DNA from: Comamonas sp. lk
Lineage (GTDB): Bacteria > Pseudomonadota > Gammaproteobacteria > Burkholderiales > Burkholderiaceae_C
Direction of reading: 5' to 3'
Length of the DNA: 64,000 bases
NCBI GenBank assembly: GCA_945925985.1
Contig: CAMELV010000011.1
Location: 1-64,000 of the forward strand
Shown here: piece by piece, positions 24,299 through 32,928 of the stretch
How the letters are laid out: each line of letters opens with the position of its first letter
Position numbering within the stretch: the first letter of the stretch is position 1
Notes under the pieces: model-generated
What the model was told of the DNA's origin: nothing
The model's database searches: none
Seen by the model: the letters and a program-made list of their open reading frames with translations, nothing else
Program-made: the position numbers and the translations under genes

Positions 24299-25795
24299 TC
24301 AAGAACTGCAGCTGATGGCGATGCTACTCGCCCAGTCGGGCGGCAAGCCTGCCAGGTCGTCAAAGCCCGGGTGTTCGTCAAAGGGAGATTCGAGCACTGT
24401 CAGCAGGGCCTGGACCTGTGAGAAATCCATTTGCCGTGCGGCCCGTATGGCCAACTCACCCAGGTGATTGCGCAACACGTATTTTGGGTTTGTCTTGAGC
24501 ATCAAATCGGCCACCAGACCATGTGGCATATAGCTAGTTCGCTCTGAATATTGTAGCAACCAGGCGTCTATACCGGCCCGGTTAAGAAACAGGTCGCGCA
24601 CCGGCCCAGGCGCCCGCCCGCCCTGCGCGTGACTCAGCCGGCGCCAGAACAGGGTGTAGTCCACCCGGTCGGCCGCCAGCAGCTTCAGGATGTCTTCGAT
24701 CAGGCGGCGATCGGTCGCAGCCTGCTGCGCGTCTGGCTCACCCAGCAAGCCGAGCTTGGCCCGCATCCGCGCCGCCAGCGCGGCCGGGAGCAGGGTTTTG
24801 TAGGATTCAAGCGCGGCCAGTGCCAGCGCTTGTTCGCCGATCAAGGGCAGCAGCGCCTGGCCTAAGCAAAACAGGTTCCAGTAGGCGATGTTGGGTTGCT
24901 TCTGGAAAGCGTAGCGGCCGCCGCTGTCAGAGTGGTTGCAGATGTGACCGGGGTCGTAGCCGTCCAGAAACTGGAATGGCCCGTAGTCGATGGTCAGGCC
25001 AAGCATGCTCATGTTGTCGGTGTTCATCACGCCATGGCAAAAACCCACGGCCTGCCACTGCGCCACCATGTCTGCCGTGCGCTCACTGACCGCTTGCAGC
25101 AGCGCGGCAAAGCGGTTGCCTTGAAATTCCGTGGTGTCCCGGCAGGTCGGGTAAAACCGGTCGATCACGTGGTCGGCCAATGTTTGCAGCTCGGTCAACT
25201 GCTGGCGGTAGGCAAAGTGTTCAAAATGCCCGAAACGTATGAAACTTGGCGCCACTCGGGTCACCACCGCCGCAGTTTCACTGGTCTCTCTGTAAACCGG
25301 TGAGTCCGAGCCAGTCACGCACAGCGCGCGCGAGGTCGGAATGCCCAGCCCGTGCATGGCCTCGCTGCACAAAAATTCACGAATGCTCGAGCGCAACACG
25401 GCGCGACCGTCGCCCATGCGGGAGTAGGGCGTAAGCCCAGCCCCTTTGAGCTGGATCTCTTGTCCGGCAGCCGTTTGTCCCAGCAAAATAGCCCGGCCGT
25501 CACCCAGTTGCCCGGCCCACACGCCAAACTGATGGCCGCTGTAGACGCTGGCCAGCGGTTGGGTGCCGGCGATATGAAGGTTGCCACTCAGGGCCTGCAG
25601 CAGCGCGTCAGATGACAGCTGGTCAGCTGACAGGCCCAACTCGCGCGCCACGGCCTTGCTGCGGCCCACCCAGTAAGGCGCCGGCAGCGGTGTGGCCGTC
25701 AATTCAGTAAAAAAGTCTACGCCCAGAGCTGCGAAGCTGTTGTGCCAGTTCAGGCCGAGGTCTAGGCTGTTCGCCTCGGTAGTTGCCGTGTTCAT
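24299..25795 (-). CDS. selO: SelO/YdiU protein adenylyltransferase
   Basis: 498 residues, full length. [29 protein letters not shown] (nucleotide-binding region) and [15 protein letters not shown] with [11 protein letters not shown] (catalytic Asp and metal-binding residues) identify the pseudokinase-fold AMPylase family. The C-terminus is ISCSS, the Cys position that is selenocysteine in some eukaryotic relatives. SelO AMPylates redox proteins under oxidative stress. Adjacent msrB is also redox-related. Around 24536-24557 (minus strand) a partial GCTAC-N7-AGAGC hairpin resembles half of an interspersed element found elsewhere in this window. Confidence 0.92.
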   Translation of the reverse strand: MNTATTEANSLDLGLNWHNSFAALGVDFFTELTATPLPAPYWVGRSKAVARELGLSADQLSSDALLQALSGNLHIAGTQPLASVYSGHQFGVWAGQLGDGRAILLGQTAAGQEIQLKGAGLTPYSRMGDGRAVLRSSIREFLCSEAMHGLGIPTSRALCVTGSDSPVYRETSETAAVVTRVAPSFIRFGHFEHFAYRQQLTELQTLADHVIDRFYPTCRDTTEFQGNRFAALLQAVSERTADMVAQWQAVGFCHGVMNTDNMSMLGLTIDYGPFQFLDGYDPGHICNHSDSGGRYAFQKQPNIAYWNLFCLGQALLPLIGEQALALAALESYKTLLPAALAARMRAKLGLLGEPDAQQAATDRRLIEDILKLLAADRVDYTLFWRRLSHAQGGRAPGPVRDLFLNRAGIDAWLLQYSERTSYMPHGLVADLMLKTNPKYVLRNHLGELAIRAARQMDFSQVQALLTVLESPFDEHPGFDDLAGLPPDWASSIAISCSS

Positions 25796-25911
25796 GGCTG
25801 GATTGTCACGCAGGTGGGGCTGGCAGGTGGGCAGTGGGGTTGTCTGCTTGGGGGTTGATCAGCCCGACGGCCCCGCCGCCCTGATCCCACACACCACAAA
25901 ACTGGTTCCCA

Positions 25912-27108
25912 TCAGGCCGGGAGAGTCGCTTGGTACAGGCAGGCCGACGTCACGGCCGACATGGCAGCGACGCCAATTTGTGCCAGCGCAGTTTCAATCT
26001 CGCCTGTGAAGCAGTTGTACATGCGTTCGGCACCTTCGGGACCCACCGCTGCGAGTGCGTACAAAAATGGCCGCCCCACCAACACCAGGTCAGCACCCAG
26101 TGCCCGGGCTTTGACCATGTCGTCACCGGTGCGGATGCCGCTGTCAAATAGCAGGGGGAAAGTCGGTCCGACGGCCTGCCGGATGGCTGGCAGCGCAGCA
26201 ATGGCCGAGGGCGCACTGTCCAACTGGCGCCCGCCGTGGTTGGAGACGCAGATGGCGTCAACGCCCTCAGTTTTCATTCGCACAGCGTCTTCGGCCGACA
26301 GCACGCCTTTGATGATCAGCTTGCCGCGCCAGGCTGCCCGAAGTTCTTGCAGAAAAGCCCAGTTGGCCCCGGTTCTGGGCGCGTTGCGGTCATAGCCCTT
26401 GGCGTTGGCGCCCGAAAAATTGGCCATGGTCGGCAAGCCGCTGGCCAGGGTTTTGAGCGACCAGTGCGGGTGCGTCGCAAAGTCCACGAAATGCCGGGCA
26501 GTCATCCGGAAAGGCGTGGCAAAACCGTTGCGCACATCGCGCGGCCGTTTGCCCAGGCGTGGCACATCCACGGTCAGGATCAGGGTGTCGTAGCCGGCAT
26601 TGGCGGCGCGCTGGCTCAGCGCCATGGCGTCTTGTGTGCTGCCGGTGACGTAGAGCTGAAACCAGGCCCGCCCGCCGCTGAGTCGCAGCAGCTCTTCCAG
26701 CGAGGTCGAGGAGGCTGTCGACACACCCAGCGGCAGGTTGTGGCGCAGGCTCAAGGCGGCCAGGCTGTGGTCGGTGCCGGGCCAGGCCAGGTCACACATG
26801 CCCATGGGGGCGACGCCAAACGGCACATCCCAGTCCCGCCCCAGCAGCGAGGTTTTGAGGGAAATGCTGTTGACCTCGGCCAGGCTGCGCGGCTGCAAGC
26901 GCACGCGCTGCAGGTCGCTGAGGTTGCTGGCCAGGCCCAGTTCGTCGCCGGCGCCGCCGTCGATGAAGTCGTAAATCAAGCGCGGCAGGCGTCGCGCCGC
27001 TAACGCCCGGGCATCACGGGTCGTTGGCAGCGACCGGCTGGGTTTGAAGGTCGCCGCCGTGTTTCGGTCAGCGGGGGTCATGAATGAAGAAAGCATGGAT
27101 CCAATCAT
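25912..27108 (-). CDS. FMN-dependent alpha-hydroxyacid dehydrogenase (LldD/MdlB family)
   Basis: 398 residues, TIM barrel. LIYDFIDGGAGDE near the N-terminus, VAPMGMCDLAWPGTD, and the active-site segment CVSNHGGRQLDSAPS with the catalytic His are diagnostic. FDSGIRTGDDMVKARALGAD is the FMN-phosphate region. The enzymes oxidise L-lactate, mandelate or similar L-2-hydroxyacids and feed electrons to quinone or oxygen. The first ATG (27108) has an in-frame alternative at 27081 (MTPADRN). Transcribed away from the acyl-CoA ligase gene, with which it shares a ~120-base divergent promoter region. Confidence 0.88.
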   Translation of the reverse strand: MIGSMLSSFMTPADRNTAATFKPSRSLPTTRDARALAARRLPRLIYDFIDGGAGDELGLASNLSDLQRVRLQPRSLAEVNSISLKTSLLGRDWDVPFGVAPMGMCDLAWPGTDHSLAALSLRHNLPLGVSTASSTSLEELLRLSGGRAWFQLYVTGSTQDAMALSQRAANAGYDTLILTVDVPRLGKRPRDVRNGFATPFRMTARHFVDFATHPHWSLKTLASGLPTMANFSGANAKGYDRNAPRTGANWAFLQELRAAWRGKLIIKGVLSAEDAVRMKTEGVDAICVSNHGGRQLDSAPSAIAALPAIRQAVGPTFPLLFDSGIRTGDDMVKARALGADLVLVGRPFLYALAAVGPEGAERMYNCFTGEIETALAQIGVAAMSAVTSACLYQATLPA

Positions 27109-27226
27109 AAATGGCCGAACCGACCCCGTCCGGCAGTCGGCTCACGCCACAACACGGCGGCTGCCGGCAAGCGCTTGTTTCGCAGTACGATGCGGGCCTT
27201 GTTTCTTTCATTTTCAGGAGTTGTCC

Positions 27227-28855
27227 ATGCTCGGTCTGATGCAAAACCACCCGTTGTTGATCTCGTCGCTGATTGATTTTGCTGAACGGCACCACGGGGA
27301 CGCCGAGATCGTGTCGCGCCGGGTGGAAGGCGACATACACCGCTACACCTACAAGGCTCTGGCGGCGCGTTCGCGTCAGGTGGCCCATGGGCTGGACAGC
27401 CTGAAGCTGGGCTTTGGCGACCGGGTCGCGACCCTGGCCTGGAACGGTTACCGCCACCTGGAGTTGTACTTCGGCGTCAGTGGTTCGGGGCGAGTGCTGC
27501 ACACGCTCAACCCGCGCTTGCACCCGGATCAAATCACCTGGATCGCCAACCACGCAGAAGACTCAGTGCTGTGTTTTGATCTCAGCTTCCTGCCCATCGT
27601 TAAAGCGATTGCAGGCCGCTGCGTCACCATCAAGCACTACGTGGCGCTGTGCGATGCCGACAGGCTGCCCGCCGACAGCGGTATCCCCGGCCTGCTGAGC
27701 TACGAGGCCTGGATCGGAGCCAGGTCCACCGCCTACGCCTGGCCGATTTTTGATGAAAACTCGGCGTCGAGCATGTGCTACACCAGCGGCACCACGGGCA
27801 ACCCCAAGGCCGCGCTGTACAGCCACCGCTCCACCCTGCTGCACGCGCTGGCCGGCGCCTTGCCCGATGCGCTGGCGATGAGCGCCCGCGACGCGGTGTT
27901 GCCAGTCGTACCCATGTTTCACGTCAACGCTTGGGGCTTGCCGTATTCGGCCGCCATGACCGGCGCCAAGTTGGTGTTCCCCGGCCCGGCAATGGACGGC
28001 AAGTCGATTTTCGAGCTGATCGAGACCGAAAAAGTCTCCTTCGCCGCTGGCGTGCCGACGGTGTGGCAAATGATGCTGGGGCATATGCAAGCCGGTGGCC
28101 TGCGTTTTTCGACCCTCAAGCGCACCGTGATTGGCGGTTCGGCCTGCCCGCCGGCCATGATCACCGCGTTCAACGACGACTATGGCGTCGAGGTGCTGCA
28201 CGCCTGGGGCATGACCGAAATGTCGCCCCTGGGCACGGTCTGCACCCTCAAAAACAAGCACATGGCGCTGGCGCCCCAAGACAAGATGAAGGTCCGGCTC
28301 AAGCAGGGCCGAGGTATTTTTGGCGTTGACATGAAGATTGTTGACCCCGAGGGCCAGGAGTTGCCCTGGGACGGCAAGGCCTTTGGCGACCTGCTGGTGC
28401 GCGGGCCGTGGATCATCAGCGCGTATTTCAAGGGCGAGGGCGGCAGCCCCTTGGTGGATGGCTGGTTCCCCACTGGCGACGTGGCCACCATCGACCCCGA
28501 CGGCTACATGCAGATCACCGACCGCAGCAAGGATGTGATCAAGTCAGGTGGTGAGTGGATCAGCTCGATCGATGTCGAAAACCTCGCCATGGCGCACCCA
28601 GCGGTTGCCATGGCAGCTTGCATCGGCATGAAGCACCCCAAGTGGGACGAGCGGCCCATCATTGCGGTGGTCAAGAAACCAGGTGCAGCGGTGAGCCGAG
28701 ACGAACTGATCGCGTTCTACGAGGGCAAGACCGCCAAATGGCAGGTTCCCGACGACGTCGTCTTTTTGGATGCCATCCCCCTGGGTGGCACCGGCAAGAT
28801 GCAAAAAACCAAGCTGCGCGAGGTCCTGAAAGATTACCGCTTGCCCGGTCTTTGA
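27227..28855 (+). CDS. Acyl-CoA ligase (AMP-forming), medium/long-chain fatty-acid type
   Basis: 542 residues. The adenylate-forming signatures are present: MCYTSGTTGNPKAALYSHR (about 187-205), VLHAWGMTEMSPLG, GWFPTGDVATIDPDGY, and the C-terminal catalytic Lys in LGGTGKMQKTKLRE. It activates a carboxylic acid to acyl-AMP and then acyl-CoA. Closest in layout to AlkK-type medium-chain ligases. ATG 27227 is preceded by CAGGAG. Followed after 155 bases by the Liv-type ABC genes and then beta-oxidation genes, which places it at the start of a fatty- or aryl-acid degradation route. The gap 28856-29010 shows no gene. Confidence 0.9.
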   Translation: MLGLMQNHPLLISSLIDFAERHHGDAEIVSRRVEGDIHRYTYKALAARSRQVAHGLDSLKLGFGDRVATLAWNGYRHLELYFGVSGSGRVLHTLNPRLHPDQITWIANHAEDSVLCFDLSFLPIVKAIAGRCVTIKHYVALCDADRLPADSGIPGLLSYEAWIGARSTAYAWPIFDENSASSMCYTSGTTGNPKAALYSHRSTLLHALAGALPDALAMSARDAVLPVVPMFHVNAWGLPYSAAMTGAKLVFPGPAMDGKSIFELIETEKVSFAAGVPTVWQMMLGHMQAGGLRFSTLKRTVIGGSACPPAMITAFNDDYGVEVLHAWGMTEMSPLGTVCTLKNKHMALAPQDKMKVRLKQGRGIFGVDMKIVDPEGQELPWDGKAFGDLLVRGPWIISAYFKGEGGSPLVDGWFPTGDVATIDPDGYMQITDRSKDVIKSGGEWISSIDVENLAMAHPAVAMAACIGMKHPKWDERPIIAVVKKPGAAVSRDELIAFYEGKTAKWQVPDDVVFLDAIPLGGTGKMQKTKLREVLKDYRLPGL

Positions 28856-29010
28856 CCCACCGCGCTTGGCGATGGCGCAACAGGTTGAGGCTTTCAAGGT
28901 GTTCCGCTGCCGAATGAAGCGTCCCTGAACCGGATTGCGGCATTCAGATCCCGTTGCGCTTGGCCATAGTGGGCTCTTTTTGGGTTTTGCGCTGATACAG
29001 GACAGGCGAC

Positions 29011-30045
29011 ATGGAGTTTTTCATCATCTCGACGCTCAATGGCGTCAGCTATGGCTTGCTGCTGTTCATGCTAAGTTCGGGGCTGACCCTGATCTTTAGC
29101 ATGATGGGCGTGCTCAACTTTGCCCATGCCAGCTTTTACATGCTGGGCGCCTATGTGGGCTACACGGTGTCGCGCTGGGTCGGGTTCTGGCCGGCGCTGG
29201 TGCTGGCACCCCTGGTGGTGGGTGCGCTCGGCGCGCTTTTTGAGCGGCTTTGCCTGCGCCGGGTGCACAAGTTTGGGCATGTGCCCGAGCTGCTGATCAC
29301 ATTTGGCCTGACCTATGTGGTGCTGGAGTTGGTGCAACTGATCTGGGGCCGCATTGCGCTCGACTTTAAACCGCCCGAAACCCTGCAAGGCCCGGCCTTC
29401 ACCCTGATCAACCACTCGCTCAACGGCCTGCAGCTGGTCTTGGGCGCAGCGCCAGCCGAGTGGTGCAGTGCCACCGACACTGCGATCAGGGTGGTGTGCT
29501 CACCGTTTCCAGCCACCCGTGGCTTCATGATGCTGGTGGCAATGACCATGCTGGTGGCGATCTGGCTGTTGCTGACCCGCACCCGGGTCGGGCTGGTAAT
29601 TCAGGCGGCACTCACACACCCGGACGCCGTGGAGGCTCTGGGGCATAACGTTCCGCGCGTCTTCATGCTGGTGTTTGGCGCCGGGGCCGCGCTGGCCGGT
29701 CTGGCCGGCGTGATCGGTGGCAGCACCTTCCTGACCGAGCCGTCGATGGCGGCCACGGTCGGCTCCATCATTTTTGTGGTGGTGGTGGTGGGTGGCATGG
29801 GCTCCTTGTCGGGGGCTTTTGTCGCCTCTTTGCTGATCGGTACGGTGCAGACCTTTGCGGTCGCCTTTGACTACTCGCTGCTGACCCTGCTGCAGCAACT
29901 GAACCTGCCCATTCATGCGGCGTTGCGCGACAACTCGCTGGCCCGGTTGACCATTGCCCAGGTGGCCCCCATCCTGCCCTACTTGTTTTTGGTCCTGATC
30001 CTGATCTTCAGGCCCCGTGGCCTGCTCGGCCACCGCGAGGGTTGA
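29011..30045 (+). CDS. livH: Branched-chain-type ABC transporter permease LivH
   Basis: 344 residues, about eight to nine membrane helices. GVSYGLLLFMLSSGLTLIFSMMGVLNFAHASFYMLGAYVGY (in outline) is the LivH N-terminus, and GIGSFLSG-like GGMGSLSGAFVASLLIG closes the core. It forms the membrane channel with LivM. The stop and the livM start share an A (TGATG). This is the first of four Liv genes; a periplasmic binding protein gene is absent. Within the acyl-CoA ligase/beta-oxidation context it may carry a carboxylic acid rather than an amino acid. Confidence 0.9.
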   Translation: MEFFIISTLNGVSYGLLLFMLSSGLTLIFSMMGVLNFAHASFYMLGAYVGYTVSRWVGFWPALVLAPLVVGALGALFERLCLRRVHKFGHVPELLITFGLTYVVLELVQLIWGRIALDFKPPETLQGPAFTLINHSLNGLQLVLGAAPAEWCSATDTAIRVVCSPFPATRGFMMLVAMTMLVAIWLLLTRTRVGLVIQAALTHPDAVEALGHNVPRVFMLVFGAGAALAGLAGVIGGSTFLTEPSMAATVGSIIFVVVVVGGMGSLSGAFVASLLIGTVQTFAVAFDYSLLTLLQQLNLPIHAALRDNSLARLTIAQVAPILPYLFLVLILIFRPRGLLGHREG

Positions 30046-31319
30046 TGATGTCACGCCTGTCTGCCCGTGTGGGCTCGCTCCGGGGTTGGTCCCTATTTGC
30101 CGTGGTGATGCTGGTGGCGCCACAGTTGTTCGCCAGTGGTCTGTCGGTGACCATGCTGTCGCAGATGGGCATCGCCATCATCGCTTGCCTCTCGTACAAC
30201 ATGCTGCTGGGCCAGGGCGGCATGCTCAGCTTTGGCCATGCGGTGTACACCGGCCTGGGTGCCTTTGTGGCGATCCATGCTTTAAACAGTTACGGCGGCG
30301 GGGTGCTGCCAGTGTCGCTGGTGCCGATGGTCGGCGGCTTTGCCGGCATGGGTTTTGCCGTGTTGTTTGGCTATGTCACCACGCGCAAGTCGGGCACCAC
30401 CTTTGCCATGATCACGCTTGGCCTTGCCGAGCTGGTGTTTGCTATGGCGTTGATGATCCCCGAGTTTTTCGGGGGGGAGGGCGGCGTGTCGGGGAACCGG
30501 GTGATGGGACAGGCCGTGCTGGGCGTCACCTTTGGCCCGGCCACCCAGGTGTATTACCTGATTGCGGCCTACACCCTGGTGTCCATGGTCCTCATGTACG
30601 CTTTTACCCAGACCCCCTTGGGCCGCATGCTTAATGCGGTGCGCGACAACCCGGAGCGGGTGGAATTTATTGGCTACAACCCGCAGCGGGTGCGCTACAC
30701 GGCTTTCATCATCGCGGGCTTTTTTGCCGGCATCTCGGGCGGGTTGGGCGCGCTCACCTTCGAGATCGTCACCGCCGAGGTGGTGGGCGCCGCGCGCTCG
30801 GGGGCTTACCTGCTGTTTACTTTCCTGGGCGGTGCCACGTTCTTCTTTGGCCCCATCATTGGCGCCATTTTGATGGTGCTGGCCTTTGTGCTGCTGAGCG
30901 AGTTCACCAAGGCTTGGCTGCTGTACCTGGGGCTGCTGTTTTTGTTCATGGTGATGTACGCGCCGGGCGGCATCGCCAGCCTGGTCATGATGAACCTGCG
31001 ACTGGCCCTGCACGGCAAGCTGGCGCGACTGAGTGGCAGCTACGCTGGTCTGCTCATGACAGGCCTGATGATTTTGCTGGGCTCGGCGGCCTTGATTGAA
31101 ATGGTGTACCACCTGCAACTGAGCTCGGCCTCTGGCTCGGTAGTGCCGTTCCTGGGCCTGTCGCTGGACACCGCTGCCCCACTGACCTGGGTGTGCGCGG
31201 TACTGCTCCTAGCTTCAGGGGCGCTGGCGTTCCGGCCAGTGCAAAAGCGCTTTGCCTTGCAATGGGACGCGGCCCAGGCCGAGATTGAGCAGGCGCTGCA
31301 GGCGAAAGGTGGGGCATGA
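30045..31319 (+). CDS. livM: Branched-chain-type ABC transporter permease LivM with C-terminal extension
   Basis: 424 residues. The core (about 1-310) has LSYNMLLGQGGMLSFGHA, KSGTTFAMITLGLAELVF and GATFFFGPIIGA, typical of LivM. LivM is usually 300-360 residues; here about 100 more follow. They contain two further hydrophobic helices (LLMTGLMILLGSAAL and LTWVCAVLLLASGAL) and end in a charged amphipathic helix (QAEIEQALQAKGG). Start is ATG 30045 or 30048. Its stop overlaps the livG start. Confidence 0.88.
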   Translation: MMSRLSARVGSLRGWSLFAVVMLVAPQLFASGLSVTMLSQMGIAIIACLSYNMLLGQGGMLSFGHAVYTGLGAFVAIHALNSYGGGVLPVSLVPMVGGFAGMGFAVLFGYVTTRKSGTTFAMITLGLAELVFAMALMIPEFFGGEGGVSGNRVMGQAVLGVTFGPATQVYYLIAAYTLVSMVLMYAFTQTPLGRMLNAVRDNPERVEFIGYNPQRVRYTAFIIAGFFAGISGGLGALTFEIVTAEVVGAARSGAYLLFTFLGGATFFFGPIIGAILMVLAFVLLSEFTKAWLLYLGLLFLFMVMYAPGGIASLVMMNLRLALHGKLARLSGSYAGLLMTGLMILLGSAALIEMVYHLQLSSASGSVVPFLGLSLDTAAPLTWVCAVLLLASGALAFRPVQKRFALQWDAAQAEIEQALQAKGGA

Positions 31320-32122
31320 TGGTGACGACCAGCCAGACCGGTCCCCATGCGCTGGAGTTGCGCGATCTGCGAAAGAGTTTTGGCAAGACCGAGATCATTC
31401 GCGGCACCAATTTGGCCGTTCGCCCCGGGGAGCGGGTGGCCATCATCGGCCCCAACGGTGCTGGCAAGTCGACCCTGTTCAACCTGATCAGTGGCCGGTT
31501 TGAAGCCAGCAGTGGTGATGTGCTGCTGCACGGTCAGCGCATCAACGGCAAGAAACCCTTTGAGATCAATCGGCTGGGCCTGTCGCGCAGCTTCCAGATC
31601 ACCAACATCTTCCCCAAGCTCAGCGTGTTTGAGAACCTGCGTTGTGGCGTGCTCTGGAGCCTGGGCTACAAGTACAGCTTCTTCAAGTTTTTGGTGGACC
31701 TGGACGACGCCAACGAGCGTGCGCAACAGTTGATGCGCATGATCGGGCTCGGCCACAAGCGCGATGTGCTGGCCATGAACCTGACCTACGCCGAGCAGCG
31801 GGCGCTAGAGATTGGCATCACCATTGGCGGTGGCGCCAATGTGATTCTGCTGGATGAGCCTACGGCTGGCATGAGCCGCAGTGAAACCGCACGCTTCATC
31901 GAGCTCATCAAACAGGTGACCGAGGGCAAGACCCTGCTGACCGTGGAGCATGACATGGGTGTGGTGTTTGGTTTGGCCGACAAGATCGCGGTGCTGGTGT
32001 ATGGCGAAGTCATTGCCTTTGACACCCCAGAGGCGGTGCGGGCCAATGCCCGGGTGCAAGAAGCCTACCTGGGGTCGGCTGTGGCCGATGCCCAGGTCAG
32101 TGCCCAGGGTGGGGGTGCCTGA
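31316..32122 (+). CDS. livG: Branched-chain-type ABC transporter ATP-binding protein LivG
   Basis: 268 residues. Walker A is IIGPNGAGKSTLFNL (about 42-56), Walker B is VILLDEPTAGMS, and the signature region is NLTYAEQRALEIG, the LivG variant of the ABC signature. The C-terminal RVQEAYLG is typical of LivG. It energises transport together with LivF at the cytoplasmic face. ATGA overlap with livM and a gap of 2 bases to livF indicate one transcript. An N-terminal leader of about 12 residues precedes the family start. Confidence 0.92.
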   Translation: MMVTTSQTGPHALELRDLRKSFGKTEIIRGTNLAVRPGERVAIIGPNGAGKSTLFNLISGRFEASSGDVLLHGQRINGKKPFEINRLGLSRSFQITNIFPKLSVFENLRCGVLWSLGYKYSFFKFLVDLDDANERAQQLMRMIGLGHKRDVLAMNLTYAEQRALEIGITIGGGANVILLDEPTAGMSRSETARFIELIKQVTEGKTLLTVEHDMGVVFGLADKIAVLVYGEVIAFDTPEAVRANARVQEAYLGSAVADAQVSAQGGGA

Positions 32123-32124
32123 GC

Positions 32125-32820
32125 ATGCTGCAGGTCAGTCAATTACAGGCGTTTTACGGCAAGAGCCATGTGCTGCATGGTGTCGACCTGCAGGTGGGCC
32201 AGGGCGAAATCGTGGCCCTGCTCGGGCGCAATGGCTCGGGCCGCTCCACCACCGCCAAGGCCATCATGGGCATGGTGGCGTGTCAGGGCTCGGTGCTGTG
32301 GCAGGGCGGTCAGATTCTGGGCCGCAAACCCTATGAGATCGCCAACCTGGGGCTCGGTTATGTGCCGGAAAGCCGTGACATTTTCCCCAAGCTCACCGTG
32401 CACCAGAACCTGCTGCTGGGGCAAAAGCGGAGTCAAAAGAAACCGCGTTGGTCATTTGACGACATGTACCAGCTCTTTCCCCGCCTCAAGGAGCGTGAGC
32501 ACACCGAGGCCGGTGTCCTCTCTGGCGGCGAGCAACAAATGCTGACCCTGTGCCGCACCTTGATGGGCGACCCGGACCTGATCATCATCGACGAGCCCAC
32601 CGAGGGCCTGGCGCCCAAGATCGTCGAGCTGGTGGCTGAGTACTTGCAGGCCCTGCGGGCCCGCGGTTTGTCGGTGCTGCTGATTGAGCAGAAGCTGACC
32701 ATCGCCTTGCAGATCTCTGACCGCTGTCTGGTGATGGGCCACGGCAGCATTGTGTTTGACGGCACGCCCGAGGCCCTGCGTCAAGATGCCACCACCCGCA
32801 AGGAGTGGCTGGAGGTCTAG
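32125..32820 (+). CDS. livF: Branched-chain-type ABC transporter ATP-binding protein LivF (Arg in Walker A)
   Basis: 231 residues. VLSGGEQQMLTLCRTLMGD (signature) and LIIIDEPTEGLAPK (Walker B) are canonical. The Walker A loop reads LLGRNGSGRSTTAK, codon CGC (Arg) where the invariant Lys is expected. That Lys contacts the ATP phosphates, so this site may bind or hydrolyse ATP poorly, leaving LivG with the main catalytic site. It is otherwise complete, which argues for a retained variant rather than decay. It ends the Liv group, 108 bases before the beta-oxidation genes. Confidence 0.9.
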   Translation: MLQVSQLQAFYGKSHVLHGVDLQVGQGEIVALLGRNGSGRSTTAKAIMGMVACQGSVLWQGGQILGRKPYEIANLGLGYVPESRDIFPKLTVHQNLLLGQKRSQKKPRWSFDDMYQLFPRLKEREHTEAGVLSGGEQQMLTLCRTLMGDPDLIIIDEPTEGLAPKIVELVAEYLQALRARGLSVLLIEQKLTIALQISDRCLVMGHGSIVFDGTPEALRQDATTRKEWLEV

Positions 32821-32883
32821 TGGGCCTTGTCCCACCGGTGACTGGGCTGCTACCCTGTCACGGCGCAGGACCCTACAATCTTC

Positions 32884-32907
32884 AAAAACGAACGACCGTT
32901 CTTTTTT
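32884..32907. promoter_or_regulatory. Near-perfect 24-bp palindrome upstream of the beta-oxidation gene
   Basis: Centred on 32895/32896, with core GAACG-AC-CGTTC (32890-32901) and A/T flanks that also pair; only the central bases and one position (32889/32902) fail. It lies 22 bases before the start codon, overlapping the expected transcription start or leader. Symmetry, length and position fit a TetR-family operator of the sort that controls fatty-acid degradation genes. The regulator is not in this window. Confidence 0.5.
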
Positions 32908-32928
32908 CTATCTGCAAGGAAAATACCC

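Noticed and set aside
24536..24557. GCTAC-N7-AGAGC on the minus strand inside selO as a further mini-element copy
   Set aside because: Only the first half matches, the GGGC...CAGCC end is missing and the frame differs from the other copies; kept as a note only.
30282..31118. Long His/Gln-rich minus-strand frame opposite livM
   Set aside because: Shadow of high-GC codon use in livM; similar His/Gln-rich antisense frames appear opposite other membrane genes here and none has a plausible start or neighbour.
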